Assembly (NCBI GenBank): GCA_027493945.1
Contig: JAOSJU010000001.1
Span: 372,001 to 436,000, forward strand
Direction of reading: 5' to 3'
DNA length: 64,000 nt
Source of the DNA: Burkholderiaceae bacterium
GTDB lineage: Bacteria; Pseudomonadota; Gammaproteobacteria; Burkholderiales; Burkholderiaceae_E
Made by a program: the position numbers and the translations under genes. Below, piece by piece: positions 9,908 to 18,738 of the stretch; position 1 is the first letter of the stretch, and the number at the start of each line of letters is the position of its first letter. A model generated the notes under the pieces. That model made no database searches, was not told where the DNA came from, and saw nothing but the letters and a program-made list of their open reading frames with translations.

Positions 9908-12025
9908 GTGTCCCTCGCAGGGCTGACGCGCAAGGCCGCCACCTACCTGTCGAGCAGCGACCTCGAGCGCATCCGCGAAGCCTGGCGCTTTTCCGACGAG
10001 GCGCACCTCGGCCAGTTCCGCTCCAGCGGCGAGCCGTACATCTCGCACCCGATCGCGGTCGCCGAGATCCTGTCGGGCTGGAAGCTCGACGCCGATTCGC
10101 TGATGGCGGCGCTGCTGCACGACGTCATCGAAGACACCACCGTCGCCAAGCAGATCCTGATCGAGCGCTTCGGCCCGCACGTGGGCGAACTCGTCGACGG
10201 GCTGTCCAAGCTCGAGCGCGTCGAGTTCGCGTCGAAGGAGCAGCAGCAGGCCGAGAGCTTCCGCAAGATGCTGCTGGCGATGGCGCGCGACGTGCGCGTC
10301 ATCCTGATCAAGCTCGCCGACCGGCTGCACAACATGCAGACGCTCGACGCGGTGCCGGCGGACAAGCAGCACCGCATCGCGCGCGAGACCATCGAGATCT
10401 ACGCGCCGATCGCCAGCCGCCTGGGCCTGCACGAGCTGTTCCGCGAGCTGGTCGACCTGTCGTTCAAGTACCTGCATCCGTGGCGCCACCGCACGCTGCA
10501 GAGGGCGGTGCAGGCCGCGCGCGGCAACCGCCGCGAAGTCATCGGCAAGATCCTCGAAGCGGTGCAGAAGACGCTGCCCGATGCGGGGCTCAACGCCGAA
10601 GTGTTCGGGCGCGAGAAGACGCTGTACGCGATCTACAGCAAGATGCGCGACAAGAAGCTGTCGTTCTCGCAGGTGCTCGACATCTACGGCTTTCGCGTGC
10701 TGGTCGACACGGTGCCGCAGTGCTATCTCGCGCTGGGCGCGCTGCACGGCACCTACAAGCCGGTGCCGGGCCGCTTCAAGGACTACATCGCGATCCCGAA
10801 GATCAACGGCTACCAGTCGCTGCACACCACGCTGGTGGGGCCCTTCGGCACGCCGGTCGAGTTCCAGATCCGCACCCGCGAGATGCAGCGCGTCGCGCAG
10901 GCCGGCGTGGCGGCGCACTGGCTCTACAAGGCCGAGAAGGAGAGCTTCACCGAGCTGCAGAAGCGCACCCACGAGTGGCTGCAGTCGCTGCTCGACATCC
11001 AGAGCCAGACCGGCGACTCGCTCGAATTCATCGAGCACGTGAAGGTCGACCTGTTCCCCGACGCGGTCTACGTGTTCACCCCGCGCGGCCAGATCCGCGC
11101 GATGCCGCGCGGCGCCACCATCATCGACTTCGCCTACAGCGTGCACACCGACATCGGCGACCAGGCGGTGTCGGCGCGCGTGAACCAGCGCCAGGTGCCG
11201 CTGCGCACCGAGCTGCAGAACGGCGACGTGGTCGAGGTGTTCACCGACCCCAACTCCCGGGCCAACCCGAACTGGCTGAGCTTCGTGCGCACCGGCAAGG
11301 CGCGCGCCGGCATCCGCCAGTGCCTGAAGACGCTCAAGTACAAGGAGTCGGTCGAGCTCGGGCGGCGCCTGCTCGAACAGGCGCTCTCCGCGCTGCGCAT
11401 CGAGGCCGCGTCGCTCGACGCGGCGATGATCGACCGCGGCGCGCGCGACGCGGGCGCGAAGAGCATCGAGGAGCTCTACGCCGACATCGGCCTGGGCAAG
11501 CGGCTGGCGCCCGTCATCGCGCGCACCATCGCGCTGCAGTTCTCGGGCAAGCCCACCGGCGCCACGCTGATCCTGCCGCGCCCGGCGCCGATGCAGATCA
11601 GCGGCACCGAGGGCGCGGCGGTCACTTATTCGCCGTGCTGCCACCCGCTTCCGGGCGACGAGATCATCGGCCACCTGCGCGGCGGCCACGGCCTGTTCGT
11701 GCACCGCGCCGACTGCAAGGTGGCGCACCGGCAGCGCGCGAAAGACGCCGAGCGCTGGATCGACGTCGACTGGGCCGACGACATCGCCGGGCAGTTCCGC
11801 ACCGGCATCGAGGTGCAGGTGCGCAACGACCGCGGCGTGCTCGGCAAGGTGGCCGCCGAGATCGCCGCCAGCGAGGCCAACATCGTGCACGTGGCAATGG
11901 ACGAGGAACCCGCCGAGTCGGCCGTGCTGCGCTTCGCGATCCAGGTGCGCGACCGCGTGCACCTGGCGCAGGTGATGCGCAACCTGCGCCGGCTCGCCGA
12001 GGTGGCGCGGATCACGCGTAGCTGA
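9908..12025 (+). CDS. spoT: Bifunctional (p)ppGpp synthetase/hydrolase SpoT
   Basis: A protein of at least 705 residues with the complete RelA/SpoT layout: HD hydrolase domain (SHPIAVAEIL and LLHDVIEDT, about residues 45-75), synthetase domain (GREKTLYAIYSKM, then GRFKDYIAIPKINGY near residue 300), TGS domain (VFTPRGQIRAMPRGAT) and C-terminal ACT domain. The RxKD motif (RFKD) marks the bifunctional SpoT/Rel class. The GTG at 9908 is the first in-frame start, but family-like residues (ADAGFVAVADERQVV) continue upstream in frame. The true start may be the ATG at 9694 with a frameshift in the C-rich stretch near 9711-9750. Its end overlaps convergent greB by 14 bp. Confidence 0.94.
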   Translation: MSLAGLTRKAATYLSSSDLERIREAWRFSDEAHLGQFRSSGEPYISHPIAVAEILSGWKLDADSLMAALLHDVIEDTTVAKQILIERFGPHVGELVDGLSKLERVEFASKEQQQAESFRKMLLAMARDVRVILIKLADRLHNMQTLDAVPADKQHRIARETIEIYAPIASRLGLHELFRELVDLSFKYLHPWRHRTLQRAVQAARGNRREVIGKILEAVQKTLPDAGLNAEVFGREKTLYAIYSKMRDKKLSFSQVLDIYGFRVLVDTVPQCYLALGALHGTYKPVPGRFKDYIAIPKINGYQSLHTTLVGPFGTPVEFQIRTREMQRVAQAGVAAHWLYKAEKESFTELQKRTHEWLQSLLDIQSQTGDSLEFIEHVKVDLFPDAVYVFTPRGQIRAMPRGATIIDFAYSVHTDIGDQAVSARVNQRQVPLRTELQNGDVVEVFTDPNSRANPNWLSFVRTGKARAGIRQCLKTLKYKESVELGRRLLEQALSALRIEAASLDAAMIDRGARDAGAKSIEELYADIGLGKRLAPVIARTIALQFSGKPTGATLILPRPAPMQISGTEGAAVTYSPCCHPLPGDEIIGHLRGGHGLFVHRADCKVAHRQRAKDAERWIDVDWADDIAGQFRTGIEVQVRNDRGVLGKVAAEIAASEANIVHVAMDEEPAESAVLRFAIQVRDRVHLAQVMRNLRRLAEVARITRS

Positions 12026-12569
12026 TCGCCAGCACCTCCAGCTCGTCAGCGCCCGCCGGGGTGCGCAGCGTCACCACGTCGCCCTCGCGCGCCTTCAGCA
12101 GCGCGCGCGCCACCGGCGAGATCCAGCTCACGCAGCCGCGCGCCGGATCGACCTCGTCGATGCCCACGATGCGCACCGTCTCCTCGCGCTCGCCGTTGCG
12201 CAGGTAGGTGACGGTGGCGCCGAAGAACACCCGATCGCAGCCTTGCTGCAGCGCCGGATCGACGACCTCGGCGAGATCGATCCGCCGGGTGAGAAAGCGG
12301 ATGCGCCGGTCGATCTCGCGCAGCCGCTTCTTGCCGTAGATGTAGTCGCCGTTCTCGGAGCGGTCGCCGTTCGAGGCCGCCCAGGAGACGACGCGCACCA
12401 CCTCCGGGCGCTCGACCTCGATCAGCCCGAGCAGTTCGGTCCTCAGCCGCTCGTAGCCCGCGCGCGTGACGTAGTTGCGCCCGCCGGCGGCCGGCGGCAA
12501 GGCCTGCGCCGCAGCGTCGATCTCGTCGGCCTCGTCGGCCGCTTCGTCCTTCACGAATGCCTTGCTCAT
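12012..12569 (-). CDS. greB: Transcription elongation factor GreB
   Basis: A 185-residue Gre factor that rescues backtracked RNA polymerase by stimulating transcript cleavage. The N-terminal coiled coil begins after NYVTRAGYERLRTELLGL, and the GDRSENGDYIYGKKRLREID segment carries the acidic tip (Asp-Glu) and the YGKK feature that separates GreB from GreA. A 35-residue acidic, alanine-rich N-terminal extension precedes the domain. The ATG at 12569 gives MSKAFVKDE, a common GreB start. Convergent with spoT. Confidence 0.93.
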   Translation of the reverse strand: MSKAFVKDEAADEADEIDAAAQALPPAAGGRNYVTRAGYERLRTELLGLIEVERPEVVRVVSWAASNGDRSENGDYIYGKKRLREIDRRIRFLTRRIDLAEVVDPALQQGCDRVFFGATVTYLRNGEREETVRIVGIDEVDPARGCVSWISPVARALLKAREGDVVTLRTPAGADELEVLAISYA

Positions 12570-12669
12570 CGAGAATGTTTCCGTGACGCAGTTCCTCGGC
12601 GCGTGGCGCCGCCCACTCGACCATGCGAGCATACCCGTCGTCGGGTTTCAGCTGATCGAGGTGCCCGCC

Positions 12670-12902
12670 ATGACCGACCGTCGACTGCTCCGCCGCTACC
12701 TCGCCTTGGTGCGCTACGCCGAGGAACTGTCCGACGATTGCAGCGCCTCCGACGATCCGGCCGCGGCAGTGCCGCCCCCGCCGAGGCGGTGGCGCCGCTC
12801 GACGAACTGATCGACTCGCTCGGTCCGATCGTCGAATCGATGGCCGGGCCCGCGCCCGACCCCGGGGAACTGCGCCGACAGCTCGCCGGCTGGGTGCACT
12901 GA
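12670..12902 (+). CDS. Small hypothetical protein (one frameshift)
   Basis: A short gene of about 77 codons between greB and pmbA. It starts MTDRRLLRRYLALVRYAEEL and, after a one-base loss in the C5 run near 12775-12780, continues AEAVAPLDELIDSLGPIVES to LAGWVH. I recognise no family. The composition is acidic and helical, suggesting a small cytoplasmic protein. Support is limited to codon-like use and the clean continuation across the shift; the alternative is that this is non-coding spacer. Confidence 0.4.
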
Positions 12903-12933
12903 GCCGCGCCCCGGCGCGAACCGGGCACCGAGC

Positions 12934-14298
12934 TCAGCTTCCCGCGACCGCCATTTCGTCGATCAGCACCGAGCCGGTGCGCTTGGTGCCGCGGGTGATC
13001 TCGTCGGCGCCGATCGCCACGATGCCGCGGAACATGTCGCGCAGGTTGCCGGCGATCGTGATCTCCTCCACCGGGTAGCGGATTCGCCCGCCCTCGACCC
13101 AGAAGCCGCTCGCGCCGCGCGAATAGTCGCCGGTCACGTAGTTCACGCCCTGCCCCATCAGGTCGGTGACCAGCAGCCCGGTGCCCAGCTTCGCGAGCAT
13201 CTTCTCGAACGAGTCGCCGCGGCGCGTCGCGCGGCTCGCGAACCACAGGTTGTGCGAGCCGCCCGCGTTGCCGGTGCTCTTCATGCCGAGCTTGCGCGCC
13301 GAGTAGGTCGACAGGAAGTAGCCCTTCAGCTCGCCGGCCTCCACCACGTTGCGCCGCCGCGTGGCCACGCCCTCGTTGTCGAACGGCGTGCTGCCCGACT
13401 CGCCGGGACGGTGCGGATCCTCGACCACGTCGACGTGTGCCGGAAACAGCTGCTGGCCGAGCGCATCGACCAGGAAGCTCGCCTTGCGGTACAACGCACC
13501 GCCGCTGGTTGCCTGCACCAGGTGGCCGAGCAGCCCGCAGGCCAGCGGCGCCTCGAACAGCACCGGCACGCGCCGCGTGGCCAGCCGCCGGGCGCCCAGT
13601 CGCGCGAGCGCCCGCTCGGCCGCATAGCGCCCGAGCGCCTGCGGGTCGGCCAGCTGCGCCGGATTGCAGTGCGACGAGTACCAGTCGTCGCGCTGCATCT
13701 CGCCGCGGCGGCGCGCGATCGGCGCGCAGGCGATCGAATGGCGGCTATAGCGATAGCCGCCCGCGAAACCCAGCGTGTTGGCCGCGACGAAATGCCCGTG
13801 GCTCACCGTGACCGATGCGCCCTCCGAATTGACGATCGCCGGCGAGGTGTCGAAGGCCGCGCGCTCGGCACGCCGCGCGATCTCCACCGCCTCATCCACC
13901 GTGATCGACCACTGGTGGAACACCTTCAGGTCGGGCTGCGAAGTGGCCAGCGTATCGACGTCGGGCAGCCCGGCGCAGGGATCCTCGGCGGTGAAGCGCG
14001 CGATCTGCCAGGCGGCATTCACCGTCTCGCGCAGCGCGGCCGCCGAGAAATCGGTGGAGCTGGCGTGCCCCATCCGCTGGCCCGAATAGACGGTGACGCC
14101 GAGGCCCTTGTCGCGGTTCTGCTCGATCGTCTCGATGCGCCCCTTGCGCACGTTCACCGACAGGCCGCTGTTCTCGGACACGTCGATCGCGGCGCCGCTG
14201 GCGCCGAACTCGCGCGCGAAGGCGAGCGCCGCCTCGGCGATCTCGCGCAATCGCGCCTGGTCGTACTCGAACATCGTTTCGCGGGCTTTCGTGGACAT
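12934..14298 (-). CDS. pmbA: Metalloprotease PmbA (TldE family)
   Basis: A 454-residue homolog of PmbA/TldE, which with TldD forms a protease that matures peptides such as microcin B17 and degrades CcdA. Family segments visible are VRKGRIETIEQNRDKGLGV near residue 48, GQRMGHASSTDFS, and the C-terminal GMKSTGNAGGSHNLW and LLVTDLMGQGVNYVTGDYSR, where the fold ends in a beta barrel. TldE subunits lack the zinc-binding HExxxH of TldD and none is seen here. The ATG at 14298 is chosen (MSTKARETMF); a second ATG at 14274 is possible. Divergent from darP with 88 bp between. Confidence 0.93.
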   Translation of the reverse strand: MSTKARETMFEYDQARLREIAEAALAFAREFGASGAAIDVSENSGLSVNVRKGRIETIEQNRDKGLGVTVYSGQRMGHASSTDFSAAALRETVNAAWQIARFTAEDPCAGLPDVDTLATSQPDLKVFHQWSITVDEAVEIARRAERAAFDTSPAIVNSEGASVTVSHGHFVAANTLGFAGGYRYSRHSIACAPIARRRGEMQRDDWYSSHCNPAQLADPQALGRYAAERALARLGARRLATRRVPVLFEAPLACGLLGHLVQATSGGALYRKASFLVDALGQQLFPAHVDVVEDPHRPGESGSTPFDNEGVATRRRNVVEAGELKGYFLSTYSARKLGMKSTGNAGGSHNLWFASRATRRGDSFEKMLAKLGTGLLVTDLMGQGVNYVTGDYSRGASGFWVEGGRIRYPVEEITIAGNLRDMFRGIVAIGADEITRGTKRTGSVLIDEMAVAGS

Positions 14299-14386
14299 GC
14301 GGTGCGTGTGTCGGCAAAGCCGGCGGCAAGCCGCGCCGGCCATGGGGAGCCGGGTATCATAGCAGCGCCGTTCCGCTTCCCATGCC

Positions 14387-14887
14387 ATGCGCGCCAGAGC
14401 CCGAGATCCCCAGCGCACCGAAGAGCCCAGCAAGTCGCAGCGCAAGCGCGAGATGCTCTCGCTGCAGACGCTCGGCGAAAGCCTGCTGCCGCTGGAGGAC
14501 GAGCGCCTCGAGCGCCTGCCGGTCACCCCCGAGCTGATCGACGCGGTGCGCACCGCACGCGAGATCCGCGCCCACGAAGGCCGGCGGCGCCAGCTTCAGT
14601 ACATCGGCCGGCTGATGCGCGAGATCGACGCCGACGCGCTGCGCCACGCGCTGTCCGACGAGACCCGCGAGCATCGCGTGGCCACCGCGGTGATGCACGC
14701 CGCCGAGCGCTGGCGCGAGCGCATCCTCGCCGACGATCGCGCGCTCGACGACTGGCTGGCGAAATACCCCGACACCCGCGAGAGCCTCGATCCGCTGGTG
14801 CCGCGCGCGCGTGGCGAACTCGCCGCCGGCGGCCCCGGGCGCGCGTTTCGCGAACTGTTCCGCAAGATCCGCGACCGGCTCGCCTGA
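14387..14887 (+). CDS. darP: Ribosome biogenesis factor DarP (YjgA, DUF615)
   Basis: A 166-residue DUF615 protein. The family signature KSQRKREMLSLQTLGE appears near residue 16, followed by RLPVTPELIDAV and RRRQLQYIGRLMRE. In E. coli the protein binds late 50S precursors and helps 50S assembly. The protein is rich in Arg and Glu, as expected for an RNA-protein particle binder. It precedes mogA by 34 bp. Confidence 0.92.
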   Translation: MRARARDPQRTEEPSKSQRKREMLSLQTLGESLLPLEDERLERLPVTPELIDAVRTAREIRAHEGRRRQLQYIGRLMREIDADALRHALSDETREHRVATAVMHAAERWRERILADDRALDDWLAKYPDTRESLDPLVPRARGELAAGGPGRAFRELFRKIRDRLA

Positions 14888-14921
14888 ATCCGCGCGCGAG
14901 GACACGAGGAAAACCATCGCC

Positions 14922-15527
14922 ATGACCGACCCCACCTACCCGATCCGCATCGGACTCGTGTCGATCAGCGATCGTGCCTCGCAAGGCATCTACCAGGACC
15001 AGGGCGTCCCGAGCCTGCAGGAATGGCTCGCCCGCACCCTCGCCACGCCCTGGGAGCCGGTGGTGCGCCTGATCCCCGACGAGCGCGCGCAGATCGAGCG
15101 CACGCTCGTCGAACTCGTCGACCTGGAGCGCTGCAGCCTCGTCCTCACCACCGGCGGCACCGGCCCCGCGCCGCGCGACGTGACGCCCGACGCGACGCTG
15201 GCGGTCGGCGATCGCGAGATGCCCGGCTTCGGCGAGCAGATGCGGCAGATCAGCCTGAACTTCGTGCCCACGGCGATCCTCTCGCGCCAGGTCGCCGTGG
15301 TGCGCGGCCGCGCGCTGATCGTGAACCTGCCAGGCCAGCCCAGGTCGATCCGCGAAACCCTCGAAGGCCTGAAGGACGCCGACGACCGCCAGAAGGTCCA
15401 CGGCATCTTCGCGGCGATCCCGTACTGCCTCGACCTGATCGGCGCGCCGTACGTCGAAACCAACGAAGCCGTCTGCAAGGCGTTCCGCCCGAAGTCGGCC
15501 CAACGACCGCCCTCTTCCTCCTCCTGA
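14922..15527 (+). CDS. mogA: Molybdopterin adenylyltransferase MogA
   Basis: A 201-residue MoaB/MogA-type enzyme that adenylylates molybdopterin before molybdenum insertion. Visible signatures are RIGLVSISDRAS near the N-terminus, the LTTGGTGPAPRDVTPDAT loop near residues 82-99, and the LPGQPRSIRETLEG segment near the C-terminus, a proteobacterial MogA trait. The start has GAGGACACGAGGAAA upstream. It is the last gene before an 869-bp gene-free stretch full of inverted repeats; no other molybdenum cofactor gene is in the window. Confidence 0.95.
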   Translation: MTDPTYPIRIGLVSISDRASQGIYQDQGVPSLQEWLARTLATPWEPVVRLIPDERAQIERTLVELVDLERCSLVLTTGGTGPAPRDVTPDATLAVGDREMPGFGEQMRQISLNFVPTAILSRQVAVVRGRALIVNLPGQPRSIRETLEGLKDADDRQKVHGIFAAIPYCLDLIGAPYVETNEAVCKAFRPKSAQRPPSSSS

Positions 15528-15536
15528 CGCCGCGCG

Positions 15537-15900
15537 CAGCGACGGTCTCCCAGCGGCGGCCTCGGGGCCACGCGCTCGCGGCGACGGCGTCGGAGCGAGG
15601 GGCGCAGGGCTTCGGGCAAGCGGCGAGGCGTAGCCCCCGGGGCATCGCGTGCGATGGCTGCGCCCCGGCTTCGCCGGGGTTCCGGCGCCTGCCTCGCGAA
15701 CTCGCACCCGCGGCCGACGGGCGCTACGCGCCCGACGGCGACGGGTCCCGCGAGTTCGCTTTCGGCAGCGCGCCGCTTGCCAACGCACGCGATGCCCCGG
15801 GGGCTACGCCTCGCCGCTTGCCCGAAGCCCTGCGCCCCTCGCTCCGACGCCGTCGCCGCGAGCGCGTGGCCCCGAGGCCGCCGCTGTGAGACCGTCGCTG
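15537..15900. repeat. Giant inverted repeat IR1 (117-bp arms, 130-bp core)
   Basis: The left arm 15537-15653 and right arm 15784-15900 are reverse complements over 117 bp with one mismatch that I can find. The 130-bp core (15654-15783) has its own structure: a CCCCGGCTTCGCCGGGG hairpin at its left, and a 10-bp stem GCGAACTCGC (15696-15705) pairing with GCGAGTTCGC (15750-15759). The core ends are also inverted (CGCGTGCG-ATGGC against GCCAA-CGCACGCG). It starts 10 bp after the mogA stop. No transposase or other credible gene lies inside. Confidence 0.9.
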
Positions 15901-15939
15901 TGAAGCCGCCCCTGTGAGACTGTCGCTGCGAGACCGTTG
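15884..15939. repeat. Four tandem 14-bp repeats between IR1 and IR2
   Basis: Four adjacent 14-mers: CTGTGAGACCGTCG, CTGTGAAGCCGCCC, CTGTGAGACTGTCG, CTGCGAGACCGTTG. The first overlaps the end of the IR1 right arm; the inverted counterpart at the IR1 left end has only one copy. They join IR1 to IR2 without other sequence. Confidence 0.8.
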
Positions 15940-16423
15940 GGCGTCATCCAGGCCAGGCGGCGCTGAGCGCGTCTCGGCGCGGGACGGCACGGCTCGGCAC
16001 GGCGCTTGCCCCTTGGGCTGGGCGCTCGGCGCTGACTGCCCCCGGGCGAGCCCGGCTCGGCGCGGCGCCCCGCGAATGGCCATTGCGCCGCCGCCGCGGC
16101 GTGCGCCCTGCGCGCCCTCGCGTGCGTTGGCAAGCGGCGCGCTACCGAAAGCAAATCGGCGGGACCCGCTCGTCCGCGCGAAGCGCGTACGACGCGGGTG
16201 CCGATTTGCGAGGTAGGCGCCGGAACCCCGGCGAAGCCGGGGCGCAGCCATCGCACGCGAGGGCGCGCAGGGCGCACGCCGCGGCGGCGGCGCAATGGCC
16301 ACTCGCGGGGCGCCGCGCAGAGCCGGGCTCGCCCGGGGGCAGTCAGCGCCGAGCGCCCAGCCCCACGGGCAAGCGCCGTGCCGAGCCGTGCCGCGCTCAG
16401 CGCCGCCTGGCCTGGATGACGCC
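15940..16423. repeat. Giant inverted repeat IR2 (about 172-bp arms) including relA tail copy
   Basis: The left arm 15940-16126 and right arm 16252-16423 pair over about 172 bp with about four mismatches by eye and one 15-bp insertion in the left arm. The 125-bp core (16127-16251) is the IR1 core in opposite orientation. Its stem GCAAATCGGC (16151-16160) with GCCGATTTGC (16200-16209) replaces the IR1 stem with compensatory changes. The right arm contains the last 27 nt of relA including its stop codon, and the left arm repeats them inverted at 15940-15966. Confidence 0.9.
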
Positions 16424-18639
16424 GTTGACTTCGCGGACGGCGGCGAGCGTGCGGGCGAGTTGGCCGGCGTCGGGTACTTCGACGGTGAACCGCATGCTGG
16501 CGACCTGCTGCCGCGACAGCGTCTGCACCGCCGTCACGTTCAGCCGATCGCGCGCGAACACTTCGGTGACGTCGCGCAACAGCCCCGGCCGGTCGCTGGC
16601 CCGCACCTCCACGTCGGCCGGGAACCGCCGAGCGCGCCCGTCGGCGCCGCCGTGCAGCGCCTCCTCGCCCCACGCGGTCTCGATCACCCGCTCGGGCGCC
16701 CGATCGGCCATCCGCGCAAAGGTAGCGCAATTCTCGCGGTGCACCGACACGCCGTGACCCTTGGTGACGAAACCCACGATCGCATCCGGCGGCACCGGCC
16801 TGCAGCAGCGCGCCAGCTGCGTCATCAGCGAATCGATGCCGACCACCAGCACGCCGTCGCCGCGCCCACCCGCCTCGCGCGCGCGCCGGCGCGGCGCGAC
16901 GATCGGAAGCTGCTCGGGTGCGGCAGCGGGCGAGGCACCGGCTCCCCCGACCGCCGGGCCGCGCACCGCTTCCTCGAGCTGGCGCACGCCGACCTCGTCG
17001 CGCGCCACCGCGACGAACATCGACCCCGCAGCTTCGAAGCCCAGCCGGCGCGCCAGTTCCTCGAACGCCAGCGCGGTGCGTCCCTCGCGCTGCAGTACCC
17101 GCTCGACGCGCTCGCGGCCTGCGGCCGTATCGCGCTCGAGCTCGAGCGCGTTGAACCACTGGCGCACCTTGTTGCGGGTGCGCGGACTGCGCACGTAGCC
17201 GAGCTGCGGGTTGAGCCAGTCGCGCGACGGCCCCTCGTGCCCGGTCTCCTTCGCGGCGACGATCTCCACCGTCTGGCCGCTTTGCAGCGCGGTCGTCAGC
17301 GGCACCATGTGGCCGTCGACCCGTGCGCCGCGGCAGCGATGCCCGAGACTGGTGTGCACGTGGTAGGCGAAGTCGACCGGCGTGGCGCCGGCCGGCAGTT
17401 CGATCACGCGCGCCTGCGGCGTGAGCACGTAGATGCGCTCCTCGACTGCGGGCTGCGCCGCCGGCTGGCCCCCTGAGCGCTCCCCAGCGCCTGCCCGACC
17501 TCGCGCTGCCACGCCAGCAGCTGGCGCATCCAGGCGATCTGCTCCTCGTGCCCCGCCCCGGCAGCCGCGCGCGTGCCGCGCGCCGGCACGCCTGCCGCGC
17601 CCTCCTTGTAGCGCCAGTGCGAGGCGACCCCGTACTCGGCGAAGCGGTGCATCTCGCGGGTGCGGATCTGCACCTCCAGCGGCCGGCCGTCGTCGGCCAG
17701 CACCACGGTGTGCAGCGAGCGGTAGCCGTTGGGCTTGGGCCGCGCGATGTAGTCGTCGAACTCCTGCGGCACCTGCGTCCAGATCGCGTGGACGATGCCC
17801 AGCGCCGTGTAGCACTGCGCCACCGTGTCGACGATCACCCGCAGCCCGCGCAGGTCGCTGATCTCGTCGAGCGTACGCTGCTTGCTGCGCATCTTGTTGT
17901 AGATGCTGTACAGGTGCTTCGGCCGGCCGCTCAGTTCGGCGCGCAGCCCGGCCGCGGCGAGCTCGGCGCGCAGCCGCCGCATCGCCGTCTCGACGAAGGC
18001 CTCGCGCGCGGCGCGGCGCTCCTCGAGCTGGCGCGCAAGCTCGCGATAGGTGTCCGGATCGAGAAAGCGGAACGCGAGGTCTTCGAGTTCCCACTTGAAC
18101 TGCCACAGGCCGAGGCGGTTGGCGAGCGGCGCCAGCACTTCCAGCGTCTCGCGCGCGATCGCCGGGTCGGGCGAACGGCGCTGCGCCGCGCGATAGCGCA
18201 GCGTGTGCAGCCGCGAAGCCAGCCGCAGCAGCACCACGCGGATGTCGGCCGCCATCGCCAGCAGCATCCGGCGCAGCGTCTCGGCCTGTCCGTCGGCAAC
18301 AGCGCCCCGCATCGAATGCAACTCGCGCAGTCGCTGGATCTGCCGCATCCCTTCGACCAGCCGCGCCACCTCCTCGCCGAACTGCGCGGCGATATCGCGC
18401 AACGGCAGGCGATCGGCCGGCGAGATCAGCGCCGCGGCTTCGAGCACCACCTCGTCGACGCCCAGTTCCCGCAGGATCTCGATGGTCGCCCGGGCGTGGT
18501 CGACGTAACGCTCGCCGCTGCGCCCGGTCTCGTCGCCGGCGCGTTCCTGCATCCACGCGAGCGCGCGCTGCACCGCGTCCTCGTGCGCGGCGCCTGGCTG
18601 CACTCCCGTCCCGCCAACGACGACCGGCTGCGTACCCAT
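16397..18639 (-). CDS. relA: GTP pyrophosphokinase RelA (one frameshift)
   Basis: A (p)ppGpp synthetase of about 747 residues. The N-terminal HD-like domain lacks the His-Asp pair (ISPADRLPLRDIA where hydrolases have HD), and the synthetase domain has the ExDD motif (QEFDDYIARPKPNGYRSLHT), both marks of a synthetase-only RelA that responds to uncharged tRNA on ribosomes. TGS (YVLTPQARVIELPAG), zinc-finger-like (ARCCRPVP and HRENCATF) and ACT domains follow. The frame changes at 17469-17473, where one base is missing from a run of five, probably six in the real genome. The start at 18639 has an AGGACG ribosome site. Its 3' end forms part of inverted repeat IR2. Confidence 0.92.
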
Positions 18640-18738
18640 TCGTCCTGCCTCGCGTCCGCTCTCGTGCTTGATCGATTCGCTGTCCGCAGCTGATTATAGG
18701 CAGGCACACGGCGCCCGCCGAAGCAACCCGGATCCTCG

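Noticed and set aside
15537..15939. CRISPR array
   Set aside because: The 14-bp tandem units have no spacers and the long repeats are inverted, not direct. No cas gene is present.
15551..16423. Long open frames crossing the inverted repeats
   Set aside because: They exist because the sequence has very high GC and few stops. They are mirrored in both arms, lack ribosome sites and match no family I recognise.
15537..16423. Insertion sequence with terminal inverted repeats
   Set aside because: The arms are unrelated between IR1 and IR2, no transposase frame lies inside, and no target-site duplication was seen.
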